In this document: positions 28,101 through 41,038 of the stretch, in pieces | Layout: each line of letters begins with the position of its first letter | Numbering within the stretch: position 1 is the first letter of the stretch | NCBI RefSeq assembly: GCF_036373705.1 | Contig: NC_089856.1 | Coordinates: 2,953,001-3,017,000 of the forward strand | Length of the DNA stretch: 64,000 nt | Direction of reading: 5' to 3' | From: Amia ocellicauda | Lineage: Eukaryota; Chordata; Actinopteri; Amiiformes; Amiidae | Program-made: the position numbers and the translations under genes | Notes under the pieces: model-generated | What the model was told of the DNA's origin: nothing | The model's database searches: none | What the model saw: only the letters and a program-made list of their open reading frames with translations

Positions 28101-28400
28101 GGCCCATGGAATTGGGCATTGAACCGGGGGACTTCTGCTGGTGTTGGCATAATGGGGACTGGTGCATGCTGGGAGCACTCTCCTCTGCTGGACTAATGGC
28201 GGACAATGGGGAGGGGAGTGGCAGTTTGTAAATAGTTGAGAGTGTGAAGGAGGGTCTGTGTTTTGTTGTCCTATGTCCCCTATTCCCTTCTGACCTTGGT
28301 TTGCCCCACCCCGGCAATTTCCCCTCAGTCTGCGTCTCCATGAGTGTCTTGTTACGTTGAATAAATCATAAACATAATTAGTGTGTAAATATCAAAGGAA
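22111..28400. other. Gene-free intergenic DNA between ldlr and ap1m2
   Basis: No exon with family resemblance was found on either strand. Simple repeats include (CA)n at 23769-23793 and 'acatacatacatacat' at 24256-24270. The longest open frame (25190-26050, plus, 286 codons) has no recognisable motif and looks accidental. Confidence 0.5.
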
Positions 28401-31400
28401 AAAGTGCACAGTGAGCGGCGTGATTTATCCATTTTAAACATGTTGAACTGAAGTGCTAAAAACACAACTGTCACACGGTGTGTCGAGATGCACTTTATGG
28501 AAATTCGCTCATGACCGGCACATTAAAAATAAAATGTTAAAACTCTAGACACTCAATTTTAGCTCCTATGTCTTTCTTGCGGGTGCTTATATTCCCATCC
28601 TGCTGCAGCCAATAAGAACTGAATTAAAACACCCTAGCAACAGCGTGAATTGATTCCACAGTACAAAATATCTGTTCATTTTCTTCAGGATAGACAATGG
28701 ATTGTATGATATCAGTAGGACAGTGATCAGCCCCATATAATTATAGTGACTTATAAAATCATAGGGGAACCTTGATCATACACAAACATACGCAATTAAG
28801 AGTCACACACAAGAGTTTGATGATTTTTTGTGCTTATATTCAAATAAAATATTTAAACAATCTTGTTCTGCTTTTAAAATATACAGTAACAGGCATTTGT
28901 ATTTACAATGCAGATCTCTTTGTACAATTTAATTAATAAATACAACACAGTTCTTGCTTTTTCTTTCATTTTGCATCAGAAACGTTGTGGGAGAGAAACG
29001 TTGGGCTACAACAAGTTGCTGTAAACAATTTCAGCGTTTAAAATATATATTTTTTTTAAATAGTAAAATTTTGGTGAGGCTTCATTGATCTGCACCGGAT
29101 AGTGATACAATATGCCACATCCCTTGATACATAATATTCTAGTGGTGTGTTTATGATGCAGATGGATTTCTCCGCCCTCTACAGTACATTACAAATCAAC
29201 TCCCCTTTCAAGGTGTTGAAAGGAAGCGGAGCATCACAGCCGCAACCCACGCGAACAGAATGACGCACAAAGTTAAAGTGATAGAAGTTACTTGAATACC
29301 AAACAATCCTGAGCATTTTTGGTCAGTAGCCAGAAAGAAAACGGCAGGCACAGGATACCGGTTGGAGACCAGACGCCATTACAGACATTGACAACTCCCT
29401 CGAATAACTAGTTTTGCCTAAACAATCTAGGCTTTCAAAATACTTTAAAATTTGCTATTCTGTTAAGTATTTAATGATCAATAAAGTAAAATATACCAAT
29501 TTAGTTTGTGGTTTCTTTACCATTTCCGATGTAGTCGCATAAATAATGTTCTACACCAGGGATTCCCAAACTGGTACTGGAGTACCTCCTGCCCTGCTGG
29601 TAGCTCTTAATTGTATCATAATTGCATTGATAGTTCAATTAAAGGATTTAATAAAGCAATTATGAGTCCAGTTGGAACAAAAACCAGCAGGGCAGGTGAA
29701 AACCACTGCTCTACACAAATACATCATAGTTAACAGCATCACACCAAACTCACACAGAACTTGTATTTCACAGTTCAAACCATTTGTGCTTTGAGTGGAA
29801 AGGCAGCAGGAGAGACACTCGGAGCGACAAGCCCGAGGCAAAGAGGACGTGAATATTTGACTTTGCCTCAATTAAATACATATTCAAGTTCCCCTCACCC
29901 ACAAATATCAGCTTTTCTTCTCCGCCAATCCTGAAACTATTCTTTTCCCCGCATGCAAGTTATTTATAAACGAGTCTCAGTAGCATGTCGCTTACACGCT
30001 TTGTGTATTGTGAGGTATCCGTCAATTTACGCAAGATTTGCATATTAAGACGTTTACTTTTCTCCTCAATGGCTGCCTCAATCCTCAAGATCCTGTACTG
30101 ATGGACAGCACCAGCACTAGCTGGTCTCAGATCTCAGATGTTTACAGCAGTATTGAAGTCATTTATATAATCACTTGATTTACTAATCCCCCATTCAGTT
30201 TTTATTCTAGAACATAATGCACCCCCCACATATTCCTGTTCTCATTAATGACTCCCCGTTAAATAACCCAACATTGTAAATGGCAAATCAAAGCTTCTAC
30301 AAATGAGAGCTTAGTTTAGATTCAGACATTTCTAAAGGAACCTATATTGGTGCTCCATTTGCCCCCCAAAAGTAAAAACACCAATAAAACCAAACGGCAG
30401 CGATCTGCACCCCCACCCCCTCGCACAAGGCGAATCCAGGGAGATGACGTTCGAAAAAAAAACAAGGCAGGCGTGTGGTTTTTGAAATAAATAAACCATT
30501 TCTTATTTACTGTACAACAATTCCCATCCCAAAATGTACAAATATAACAAGAAAAAAAAAAAAAACAGCTGTGCAAAAGAAAGTATATATACATGTACAA
30601 GATTTACAAATTTACACATTCACAATCAAAACCAACCAAACTATACTGAAAGTCAAGTTTGGGACAAAAAGACTTCCCATTTGTTTTAACATGGCTTGTC
30701 ATTGAAAATAAAGTTAAAGGTATCCACCCCCAACACACACCGCAAGAGTAAGAAAAAAACAAAAAACGCTTGCTTACTTGTGTTGTGTCACTAGTGTAAG
30801 GCAGGGTAGATTTGAACCCCTCTTCATAAATGTGCCTAATGTGCCCTACGGTTCGCTTCTCTACAAACTAGTGGTTCAGCAGCGATCGAGTGTTCGCACA
30901 TTCTGCAGACACGGAAACCAAAAAGTGACGAATGCAGAAGAGCGGCGTCACTCAAGAAAGCTCGGTTCAATCACGGTCAAGGCCTTCTCGGAGCTGGGCC
31001 ACTGCCGTCACTCGTGAATTGTGTAGCGATTGGGCCAGCTAGTGGGCTGATGGGGGTCTTTCCTTTTGGCTTTAAAACAGTGGGAGAGAAATAATAAGCA
31101 CATTTAACTTAAGGAAGTTACTATAGATAGAAGGCAACTCGAGGTTTCTTTTCCTGAGAAGTAGTCGGCGGTTTCACAGAAGCCTCCCCACGATGGTGAG
31201 AGATGACAAGTCAAAGGCCTACGCGGTCACATGATATGTTACTCTTGGCTGATCAATGGTTAAGGCTTGTGTGAAAATATTTCATTCTGGGGGGGATGGG
31301 GAGTGGTGATGGCGGCTAACCCCTTTCCACACACGCCGGGGTTGAGAGAGAGAGAGAGAGAGAGACCGGTCTAAAGTTTCTTCTTAGAGCAAGTCCTCAC

Positions 31401-32745
31401 TCGGACTGAGACCCAGTGGATCTGGCAGGTGCAGCGCTGAAGAACAGTTTGATTCAACAGGACTGACACACAGAAGAGCAGTTTCTCTGGGTCTTCCCCT
31501 TAAGAGGGAACAGAGGACCTTTTATTTATCCAGATTCATACAGAACAGGTTCAGAACTCTCTCATCACCAGCGGGTGCTACTTGGGTCTCATAGGAGTGC
31601 GACACCGAAGCCGCAATAAATAAAGGAACACCTTGTGCGATTCACTCCCGTCGAGCACTATGGACGGACACAGGCACAGCAGACGAAGCGGCACCCTCCC
31701 GCCGAGGCCAACGTGTGGCGGACTTTCTACTGGGGGGGATTCGCCCGCTCGGCACGGTGAGAGTTAGGCACGAGCAACCGAAGCTATGTAAGGCGCTTGC
31801 GTTTTCAGCGGTTAGTTGCAGCCAGGATTGCACCCTTCGGTCCTTCTAGGAAAACCGCGAACACGGAGCAATGTTTGCTTTTGGCACCATGGATCGCAGC
31901 GTTCCTGAAAGTCTGGCGATAAAAACACAAAGTCACGAACGTCTATGATGTCCAGCTAGAACTCAAATGTTTTTTTTTTTCCTCCCTCTCACCTTTACCT
32001 TGTAGTGCAAAGGTCTCTAGTGTTGCAGAATATGGCACGAGAAAAGCCCATGGTTTCTAAAAATCACATTGTGGTAGTTTTTAAAGATAGAAAATTGACA
32101 AGAACAAAACAGTGCAAGACATAACTATACAACCTTCAGTGAGGAACAAAATAAACAGAAAAAAAAAAAAAAACAAGACAAAACAAAAACGGAAACCTTC
32201 ATGGTTCAGTGGTTGCCCTTTCCTGGTTCTTCATTGATGTTTCCGGTATTTTGGTCACTTGTTTCGACCGCCAATGCCAGAGTCAATGACTTTCTCGCAG
32301 GCCGGGGTCTACAATCAGTCTAAAACGTGTGCATTTCCAACAGACGTAAAGGATTAGGAAGCAAGTGTCCCTTAGTCGCGGTCTTACATCCCGAGATCTC
32401 ATCAGTCCTGCGCGGCTCCTTCATTTGTAAGAAAAAAATTATAAAACATCATCTTTTTTTCTTTAGTTTTTTTTTTTTTTGGTCGATGCCACGATTCATC
32501 AAGTTGATGGACGGATGATCGATATTTCAAGCATTTTAGTTTTTTGTCTGCACAAAAATAAGAAAAAGTTCTTTGTTTCTGTCTTCTCATCTGTAAGGAC
32601 ACGGCGGTGAGGTCAGTCTGTGGTGGGCATTTCGGGAGGTTAGAAAAACATCTTTGAAAAGCAGCAAAAATTCAGCTGGACCACCCAGTATTTTTTTTCT
32701 CCCCCTCTCATCTTTTCTTCTCTTCCCCCTCCGTGCAGTCCATCA
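28401..32745 (-). other. Presumed ldlr 3' UTR and downstream flank
   Basis: This follows the ldlr stop at 32746. Two perfect UUAUUUAUU AU-rich nonamers lie in transcript sense at 31615-31623 and 30486-30494. Minus-strand AATAAA signals occur at 31521-31526 and 30201-30206. Human LDLR has a 3' UTR of about 2.5 kb with AU-rich elements, so a transcript end near 30.2 kb is plausible but unproven. A (GA)n tract lies at about 31346-31365. Confidence 0.45.
29550..29712. repeat. Copy of the dispersed inverted-repeat family
   Basis: The left end 'ctcctgccctgctggtagct' and the right end 'accagcagggcaggtg' are inverted relative to each other, around an AT-rich 'caattaaaggatttaat' core. This is the same layout as the element at 5345-5625. 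Confidence 0.6.
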
Positions 32746-35700
32746 TCACGCCATGTCCTCCTCTTGTCTCACCATCTGCCGCTAGAGAGGAAAAGCAGAG
32801 AAAACATTAGGAGTTGAAGCTTAGGAGTCGCCGGACCGATCTTTTACAGGGAAAGGAGGGACAGGGGAGGTCGTGGTGTCCCTATAACAGAGAAGGTTTT
32901 GTCGCTCACCGATGGGTAGGAGTAGCCCTCCTGGCTGTTGGTCCTGCATATGTGCACCTCATCCTCCGTGGTCTTCTGGTAGACAGGGTTGTCGAAGTTG
33001 ATGCTGTTGGTGTTCTTCAGACGCCAGTTTCTCCACAAGAGCACGGCGCCGAAGGCCACCAGAGAGAGGATCACTGGAAAAGAGACGGGGAGAGAGACGG
33101 GGGATGAGACAGTGCCACGACCGGCCGCAGGGTCCTCAAGGACCGACCGCTCCCAAAAATCACTCGACGTTGAGCATCTCGTCGTAGGTACCTACCGAGG
33201 GGAATGATGACGTAGAGCGCGGTGGTGGACGGGTGGGCCTCTTGGGCTTCTGTGGCCACACCATTGAGAGCGTCTGGAAGGAAACGGGGAGAGACTTGGT
33301 TATAGAACAGAAAAGAACCAAAGAAGAAGGTCGGCTTCTCTCGGGGTTCATCCTTCAGGTGTAAACGGTCCAAGTTCGAATCTCGACCATGGCCATGAAT
33401 AGCATAGTATAAATCTGTACCCCATCCTGTTTTCATTTCTAAACTGTACAAAAGCGCCTTCTTGCATAACAATGACACTGCGATTGGGTACAGCACGGTT
33501 TCCATTCTTAAATTCCCATCTAGCCATGAGTGTGGGATGGCTGGCACAGGACAGGGTTGATCATGTGACTCAAGCTACAGCTCTGGAAGGGATAAAAACC
33601 CAAATTCCCCACAACAGGACGGGCCTCGGCCTTCGGGAAGGGACGCATACCTCTCTGGGTGTCCAAGTCGTGCTGGGTGGACTGGAGGGGCTTGTTGGGG
33701 TTGCTGGGGGTTGTCCTTGGAGGGGCCGCTGTGCTGGTGGTGGTGACGACTGTGGATTTAGTGGTAGCTGGGGGTCGGCGGGTCGTCCTGGCTGGGGGTT
33801 GAGGGGTGTTGGCCTTGGGTTGAACGGAGACTGGGGGGACGTCACCTTCTGTGTAAACAAGGGAGAGAAATTTGTCAGACATTTTCAGGACACTGGGCAA
33901 TGAGAAGTTTGGCAGACTGTTCATTATTCAGTCAGCAGTTTGAGATGCCCCGGGGGGCGTCAGGAGGGAGGGAGACTGACCTGCCACGCACGAACGCATG
34001 TCCGGGCCCAGGGTCTTGTGGTCGGGGCAGGCGCAGGTGTACTTGGCAGAGTGGTCGTTGATATGGGGGGCGGGCAGGCACAGGTACTCACAGCCGCCGT
34101 TGGGGATGTTGCTGCTCTCGCACCAGTTCACACCTGAGGGAGGGAGAGCGGGAGGGTTACAGAGCGTTCTTCACAACGCAAGGTTATCGACCTCCATTGG
34201 CTGTACTGTGCGAGATAAGAGAAGTGATCAGTGTTCTCTCGCAGGGGAGGCAGACGTGAGTCTTGCCCCACTACAGGCTGCTTCCCATACATTCAGCTCC
34301 CACTGTGGCTCCAGCCAGCCAGGGTTTTAATCCCTTTACAGGGTTGTAATTACACCAATTAAATGTCTCTTCAAATCATTAAAAGACTAACTAGAGACTT
34401 GCAAGGCGAATGGCGGTGCAAAGGTGGCCTGAGATTGTCCCGCCACTGCGATTCAGCAAATCTCTGCCCTGCACTGCGAGATTCAAAAATGTCACGAGGA
34501 GAGATGGCTGTCATGTCATTGCTGTGCCAAGTGGGCCGTACCGGTGGGTTGTTTGAGGTTGTGGTACAGGACGATGTCCTCGGGGGACGCCACATTCTCC
34601 ACCACGGCGATGATGTCACCCCCAGTCAGCCTGTTGGCGCTCAGGATGGCGTTGTTTTCGATGTCGGTCCAGAACACCTGATCCTGCAACAGCAAGCAGA
34701 AGACGCGCAGCGTTACTACTGGGAAGGAGCACTGGTGGAGTCACAGCACAGGCCCCCTTTCCGGGCGTCTCCCAAAGGCGACAAGTAAGCACAACCGCTT
34801 ACCTCGAACACGGTGAGAGAGAATGGGTGGGCTAGCTTGTTCTCGTCCACGATGAGCGTCCGGCGGCCGCCGCCCAGCACGTCGATGCTGGACAGTGTGT
34901 GGAGTTTGGAGTCCACCCAGTACAGCCTCTGGTTCATCATATCTGCAGGATCATGAGGGGAGAGGAGGGTTAGACACAGGAGAGAGTCGGGGGTCCCCCA
35001 GGAGAGGGATCTGGCATGTGCAAGGGAAGGCTCATGCTTGCGTCACCTACCTAGCGTGATGCCGTTGGGCCACTCGATGCCCTCAGTCACCAGGGACAGG
35101 CGGTCCAATCCGTTCAGCCCTCCCTTCTCGATCTTGGCGGGGATGCCCCAGTCTGTCCAGTACATGAAGCTGCAAGGAGAGAGAGAATTGAATCCAGTGC
35201 AAGCACACCGGACAGCTGTTGCGCACCGATCTTTCCAGGGGTTGGCTGTGAATGCCACGCAGTGCAGAGGGAGTGCCTGGGGTGGACACGACACTTACTT
35301 GTGCTTTGGGTCGACCACGATGGCGCGCGGCCGGGTCAGCCCGTCGTTGATCAGCGTCTTGCGGCGGCGGCCGTCGGTGGTCGCCACGGAGATGGTGCCA
35401 AAGACAGAGTCAGTCCAGTAGATGTTGCCGTGGATCCAGTCGATGGCGATGCCCTCGGGGGCCTGGATCTCAGTGTCGATCACCGTGCTGTGATGGGACG
35501 AGTTCCCGGCCTTGTCCATGTAGGTGCTGGGGACAGAAACGCACAGCCGTCACGCACCGAGCGGAGGGGCACCGAGCGGAGGGGCACCGAGCGGAGGGGC
35601 ACCGAGCGGAGGGGCTTGGGGGGTCAGCTCACCTGTAGATCTTCTTCTGGGAGAGGTCAGACCAGTAGATCTTGTCAGAAGGAATCTCCATGTCCAGGGC

Positions 35701-38700
35701 CACCACGTTCTTCAGCTGGGGGATGAAACGTGTGTACTCGCTGCGGTCCAGCGTCATCTTCCTCACCTCGTGGCGGTTGGTGAAGAAGAGGTAGGCCACC
35801 GTCCCTGCAACAACGAGAGAGATATTAGGATTTCAGTCCATCACTATGCAGACCCACACCAGAGACGTGGAGCTTCAGAAACTCCGTGTGGAAGGTGAGC
35901 GGTGCGCCTGACTTACCGATGGCTTTGCAGGACTTGCTGACCGGGTCGATCTGGTAGCCCTCATTACATTCGCATTTGTAGCTGCCCTCCAGGTTGATGC
36001 AGATCTGGCTGCAGGTGTCGGGGTTGGCACACTCGTCGATATCTGGCGAGGAGGAGACACGAAAGCGTTATCAATCCTGACGAGACTAGTGGGACACGAC
36101 AGGAACGTGTGCATTACTGAACAGGAGGGTAACAACTAAAGGCCAACTGCATTCTGTGGGAAGCAGCAGGAATGCATGCATTACTGGATACGCAGGTAGT
36201 CAAACCTAAATTGAAACCGGTTTCTCTTAACTTTGTAACTTCCTTGTAAAGTAGACTGTTATATTTTGGAGTTGGCCAATTGGTCATTGCCGCGATTCTT
36301 TCACTACAGGCAGAAAGGGAACCTATGTGGAACAGTACAATTACGCCGAGAGGGGTGTGACGCCTACCTTCACAGCGCTTCTTGTCCACCAGGCGGAAAC
36401 CAGCGGGACATAGGCACTCAAAGCCGATCTTGAGGTCATTGCAGGTGTGGGAGCAGCCGCCGTTGTTTCTCAGGCATTCGTTGGCATCTGTGGAAGAGGG
36501 GAGAGAGAAGTTCTAATTCTCTGTAGACGGGAGAGGTTTTGCTTTAGTAATTGGTGAAAATGAGCCGCCTTCATCTTGAGACTGACAAAAGGGAGAAGAC
36601 CACCCCCTCCTCCTTCCAGATCTAGAACCTCAACACACACAGGGGGAGTTTCCACTCACCGCACTCTTTGAGCGGTTCGTCGGACCAGTCTCGGCAGTCC
36701 CTCTGCTTGTCGCACACCTTGTCCATGCTGATGCACTCTCCGCTGCGGCACTTGAACTTGGTGGGGCCCTCGCATTTGGTCACTGCAACACAGACGGGGA
36801 GCAGGTGGTGAGGAACCTCAGACCACACAGGCTTGTCCCGCGGGCTGCTGCGAGTCTTGTAGGAGCAGTTGGATTTGATGTAAAGGCGCGGCTCTCACTC
36901 ACCATTGGTGCAGCCCTGCTCGTCGCTCAGGTCCTTGCAGTCGAACTCTCGGTCGCACTGCCGGCTGCCGTGGATGCAGGTGCCGTCGTTGCACTGGAAC
37001 TGGTCGGGACTGCAGGTGGACTTACCTGCGCAGACAACAACAAGAGTTTTCATGAGATCTTAAATGTGTTCTCCACCCCTCCTCGCTCAGTATGAACTGT
37101 GCAGGGGTAATACAGGGGTTCCCATCCCTACTAGTTAATTACTTAATTGAAGTAACAATCTGCTTAGACTGGACTTTTTAAATTGTGTAATAAAATAGTT
37201 GGTTCTTTAATAAGTTCTTTATACAAATCTATGCTTAACTTAAATCCCTTACTGTTTATAATCATTAGAAGACTGATTTAGGAAATTAGTTCAATTAAGG
37301 GTTCAATTAAGTATTTGAGAGCTCAGTTGGAATAAAAACCAGCAGGGTAGGGGCTCCTCCAGGACCAGAGTGGAGAACCCCTGTTATAATAAGCAAATTA
37401 TGGCTCCATTTGAAGATTGAATGCAGTCGGATGAGGAAGCTGGTCTCATGTGCATTGGTGCGTGTCGGTGTGCATCGGCGTGTGTCGGTGCGCGCCCGTG
37501 ATGTACTCACTGCAGTTGGCCTCGTCGGAGTGGTCCACGCAGTCGAAGCTCCCGTCGCACTGCCAGCTGCTGTGGATGCACTCGCTGCTGCCGCAGTGGA
37601 ACTCGAGCGGGGAGCAGGGGGCAGAGGGGGCGGCGGCGGCGTGGCCCCCGCAGTTCTCGGGCCACTCGTCGGAGTGGTCGGTGCAGTCGCTGTCACCGTC
37701 GCAGGCCCACAGAGCCGGGATGCACAATGAGTTGTTGCACTGGAAGGACGAGGGGCTGCAGGTGGGGGCGGGGCAGGAGCGTTCGTCGCTGCCGTCGCCG
37801 CAGTCGTCCTCTTCGTCGCACACGAACGTCACCGACACGCACTTGCCGTTTCCACAGCGGAACTCGTCATCCGTGCAGCTCGTGGGCGCTGCGGGGGGGA
37901 CAGGAGGGGAAAAGCAATCAAACTGCTGTGCCTGGCTCTTATTGTGCACCTTGCCGATATCCAGTTCATCGGGTGCTTAAAGTTGAGAAGTGATCTGGGC
38001 ACCGTGCGGGGCAGAGGAAGTGGAAGGGGACAGTAATGCACAGAAACCGATAAAGTACGGGCACTCACCACAGCCCTCCTCGTCAGCTCCGTTCTCACAG
38101 TCATCCTTGCCGTCACATTGCCAGTTTTTGGGCACACACTGGTTCAGACGCCCACCACAGCTGAACTGGTCTGGCCTGCAAGTCTTGGCCGCTGTGAAGG
38201 GGAAGAGACGGTGTCAGAGAGGAGCATTCTGGGATACTTTCACAACACATTGTCAAAATAAGCAAACAATTCAAGTCTGCCCATGGGTGAAACTCACCGC
38301 AGATGGCCACCATCTCGTCACTGCCGTCTCCACAGTCGTCTCGGCCATCGCACACCCAATGCTGGGTGATGCACTTGCCGTTGTTGCACTGGAAATACCC
38401 GGCCGAGCAGGTGGCCGCTTCTGTGGGAAACCAGAGACACGGAGAACAAAGTCAGTGGCAGCGAACGAACCGCTCAGTCCCCATAAACAACCGCTGAGCA
38501 AACCTGCTGTGATTGGAATGCTCTTTCTTCACACAAGGACAAGATCTCTTTCTTGCTTGTGACCTTGAATAAAGCAGCACAGAAGAAGGAGCCAGATCCA
38601 ACCGCATCAGTCTTTATTTATAAACCTTTCCTGGGGCAGTACAGTCATGTGACAGGCAGGGCCAGAGGAACAGCCCTGCCATAACTTCCCTGGTTATATA

Positions 38701-39566
38701 GACACAGTGATGCACGCACTGAAACAGCCCTGCCATAAAGAGCTCTTGTTTATACTCCAGGCAGTTCCTGAAGGGGTGAATGTGGCAAATACTGAAGCAC
38801 CCCTCTATAGACAGACACTGGACTTCACCGCTGCAGAGAAACTGTTTAAAGTGCTGGAGTGGAATGGATACAGTATTGCTGATGGAAGGACATACTGTCC
38901 ACCCCCTCCTCTCCTCTCTCCACCTTGTCCCGTCACGTCCTACGTGTCATTAACCCCACACCCCCCCGCCCACAACTCGCTGTGATCAGCACAGATCATA
39001 ATGACTATTAACCACACAGGAAAAATATACAGTTCTGCATCTGTGCTTAATTGAGTTTCTCTCATCTGATTGATTTATATCCTGATTGATTGATTGATTA
39101 GGTGTTAGCAGTGAATCTTGAAGGACGTGGCTACAAAGCTGTAAAACAGGATAGGCAAGAAAAGAAGGCCACCAACGCCTGACTGGGCCACACAGTGAGC
39201 TGCTCCCGTTATTCTCAAATTAACTGCAATTACACCTAGGTTTGGATTTCTTAATTTCTACTGTGTTCAGTTTACACCTAAAGGGGTTTAGTTACAGCAG
39301 GTAGAGGACCAAGGAGTCACGTTCTCCAGGTAACAATGGCACTCCTTAAAGGCAGGCCATTGTTTCCACACCGAAACCAGACCAACCCTGCCTTTGGAAA
39401 AGGTCACCAGTGGCGTGGTGTCACGCCAGCTGGGAGTGGGTCCCTCTCCCTGTGACGAGGAGGGAGAGTCGGATCAGACCATGGTTGGGACACAGGGAGG
39501 CAGGAAGGGGGCCAGGCTTTCACAGGATGGGCGTCTGACAGGAAAACATGACGCACGCACACGCGC

Positions 39567-39617
<51 letters not shown>

Positions 39618-39665
39618 GGGGAGGCGGGGGATGAATTGGCATGTGGTTTGAGTTTAAACAGAGAC

Positions 39666-39720
<55 letters not shown>

Positions 39721-40993
39721 AGGCGGGGGATGAATTGGCATGTGGTTTGAGTTTAAACAGAGACCGGAGAGAGAGAGAGAGAAGGGTGAGCAAGCATGGG
39801 AAAAAAAAATAACCTAGAGAGCTTTAAACGTGAAAGAGTTTCACGATCGAGTTAACTATGCCTCGAAACTGATGAAGGACTGGGAGTAACCAAGGAGGTA
39901 CTTTCAATAAAAACAGAAAGAGCGCTTTCATTTCAGCTGCCCAGTCTTTGTATCCTACACAATGTGGGGAAAATACACTGATACTAAATTACTTGGTAGC
40001 CCGTGTCCAGTTTCAGTACAAACACTGTCCCAAGATACAGCATTTTGTTTGGGGTTTTGCCTCATTTCGGATTTAGACTGATCTGTAAACTGTTTTCTCC
40101 TCGAACCCCCGTCGTCAACCTGCCTCTTTAAGAAAGTCTGGAGAGGGAGTGTTTAAACAATCACACCACTGGAGGCTGACTGGCTAGTTGGGCCAATTTA
40201 ACATAAGGATGTCAGCGGTAGACAATAGGTAGGGGGCGGGGCCAAACCGGCAACTGTCAAAGGCAAGCGAGAGCGGATATGCCTGCTGGAGTGCAGCAAT
40301 TAAAACCAGACACTAAGAAATAACTAATTGGTCCCTCGCACCTATTATTCTATTAAAACAGAGAATTGTACAGATAATAGCTGTAAGGACTACCGGGGTT
40401 TCCAAAATGCATAGAATTCCCATCACGACCTGCTTAAGCGAGCCAGGTGTTGGGCTTTAGGAGTCCATGTGGGTTCAAGGTACCTAGAAATTGGTGATGC
40501 AGAGACCAGCGAAACCAGCAGTGTTGTGGTTCTCCGGATCCCAGAGCTGGGATAGGCTACGATAGGGGCACACCTGCCGCAGCGCAAACCAGTTCAGCTT
40601 CTTTCATTTGTGGCCTTTGCAAAAACTCCAATCGACTGCCTTTTGCATGATGATAAACTTGATAAACGTAAGATAAGTATTAACCAAATAACCCTTCTAT
40701 TAAGGAGGCGTGAACACATGATTGGACTCGGCGCCTGGGAGATTCCCTGGCCATGGGTAGTGGTTTGCATCTGGCCAAGAACAAAAGCGCTGGTTGTTTT
40801 TCCTTTGTGTTCTTCACTCTCTTTATGGGCGTCAAATTTGATTAATGAGCTTTAAATAGCATGTTTGTTATCAAGAGCTGGGCTTACACATTAACATCAT
40901 ATCACATCTCAAACCACAGCGAAGGAAAATTACACCCGTGTAGAGATAAATACATAAATACAAACCGGATAGCGGGGACTATAAAACCGGTGT

Positions 40994-41038
<45 letters not shown>

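Noticed and set aside
35262-35726. Plus-strand 154-codon frame over ldlr exons 9-10
   Set aside because: It is antisense to conserved YWTD propeller exons and includes a minisatellite-encoded repeat.
39404-39812. Ser-Leu and Arg-Glu repeat ORFs on both strands
   Set aside because: They are translations of (GA)n microsatellites.
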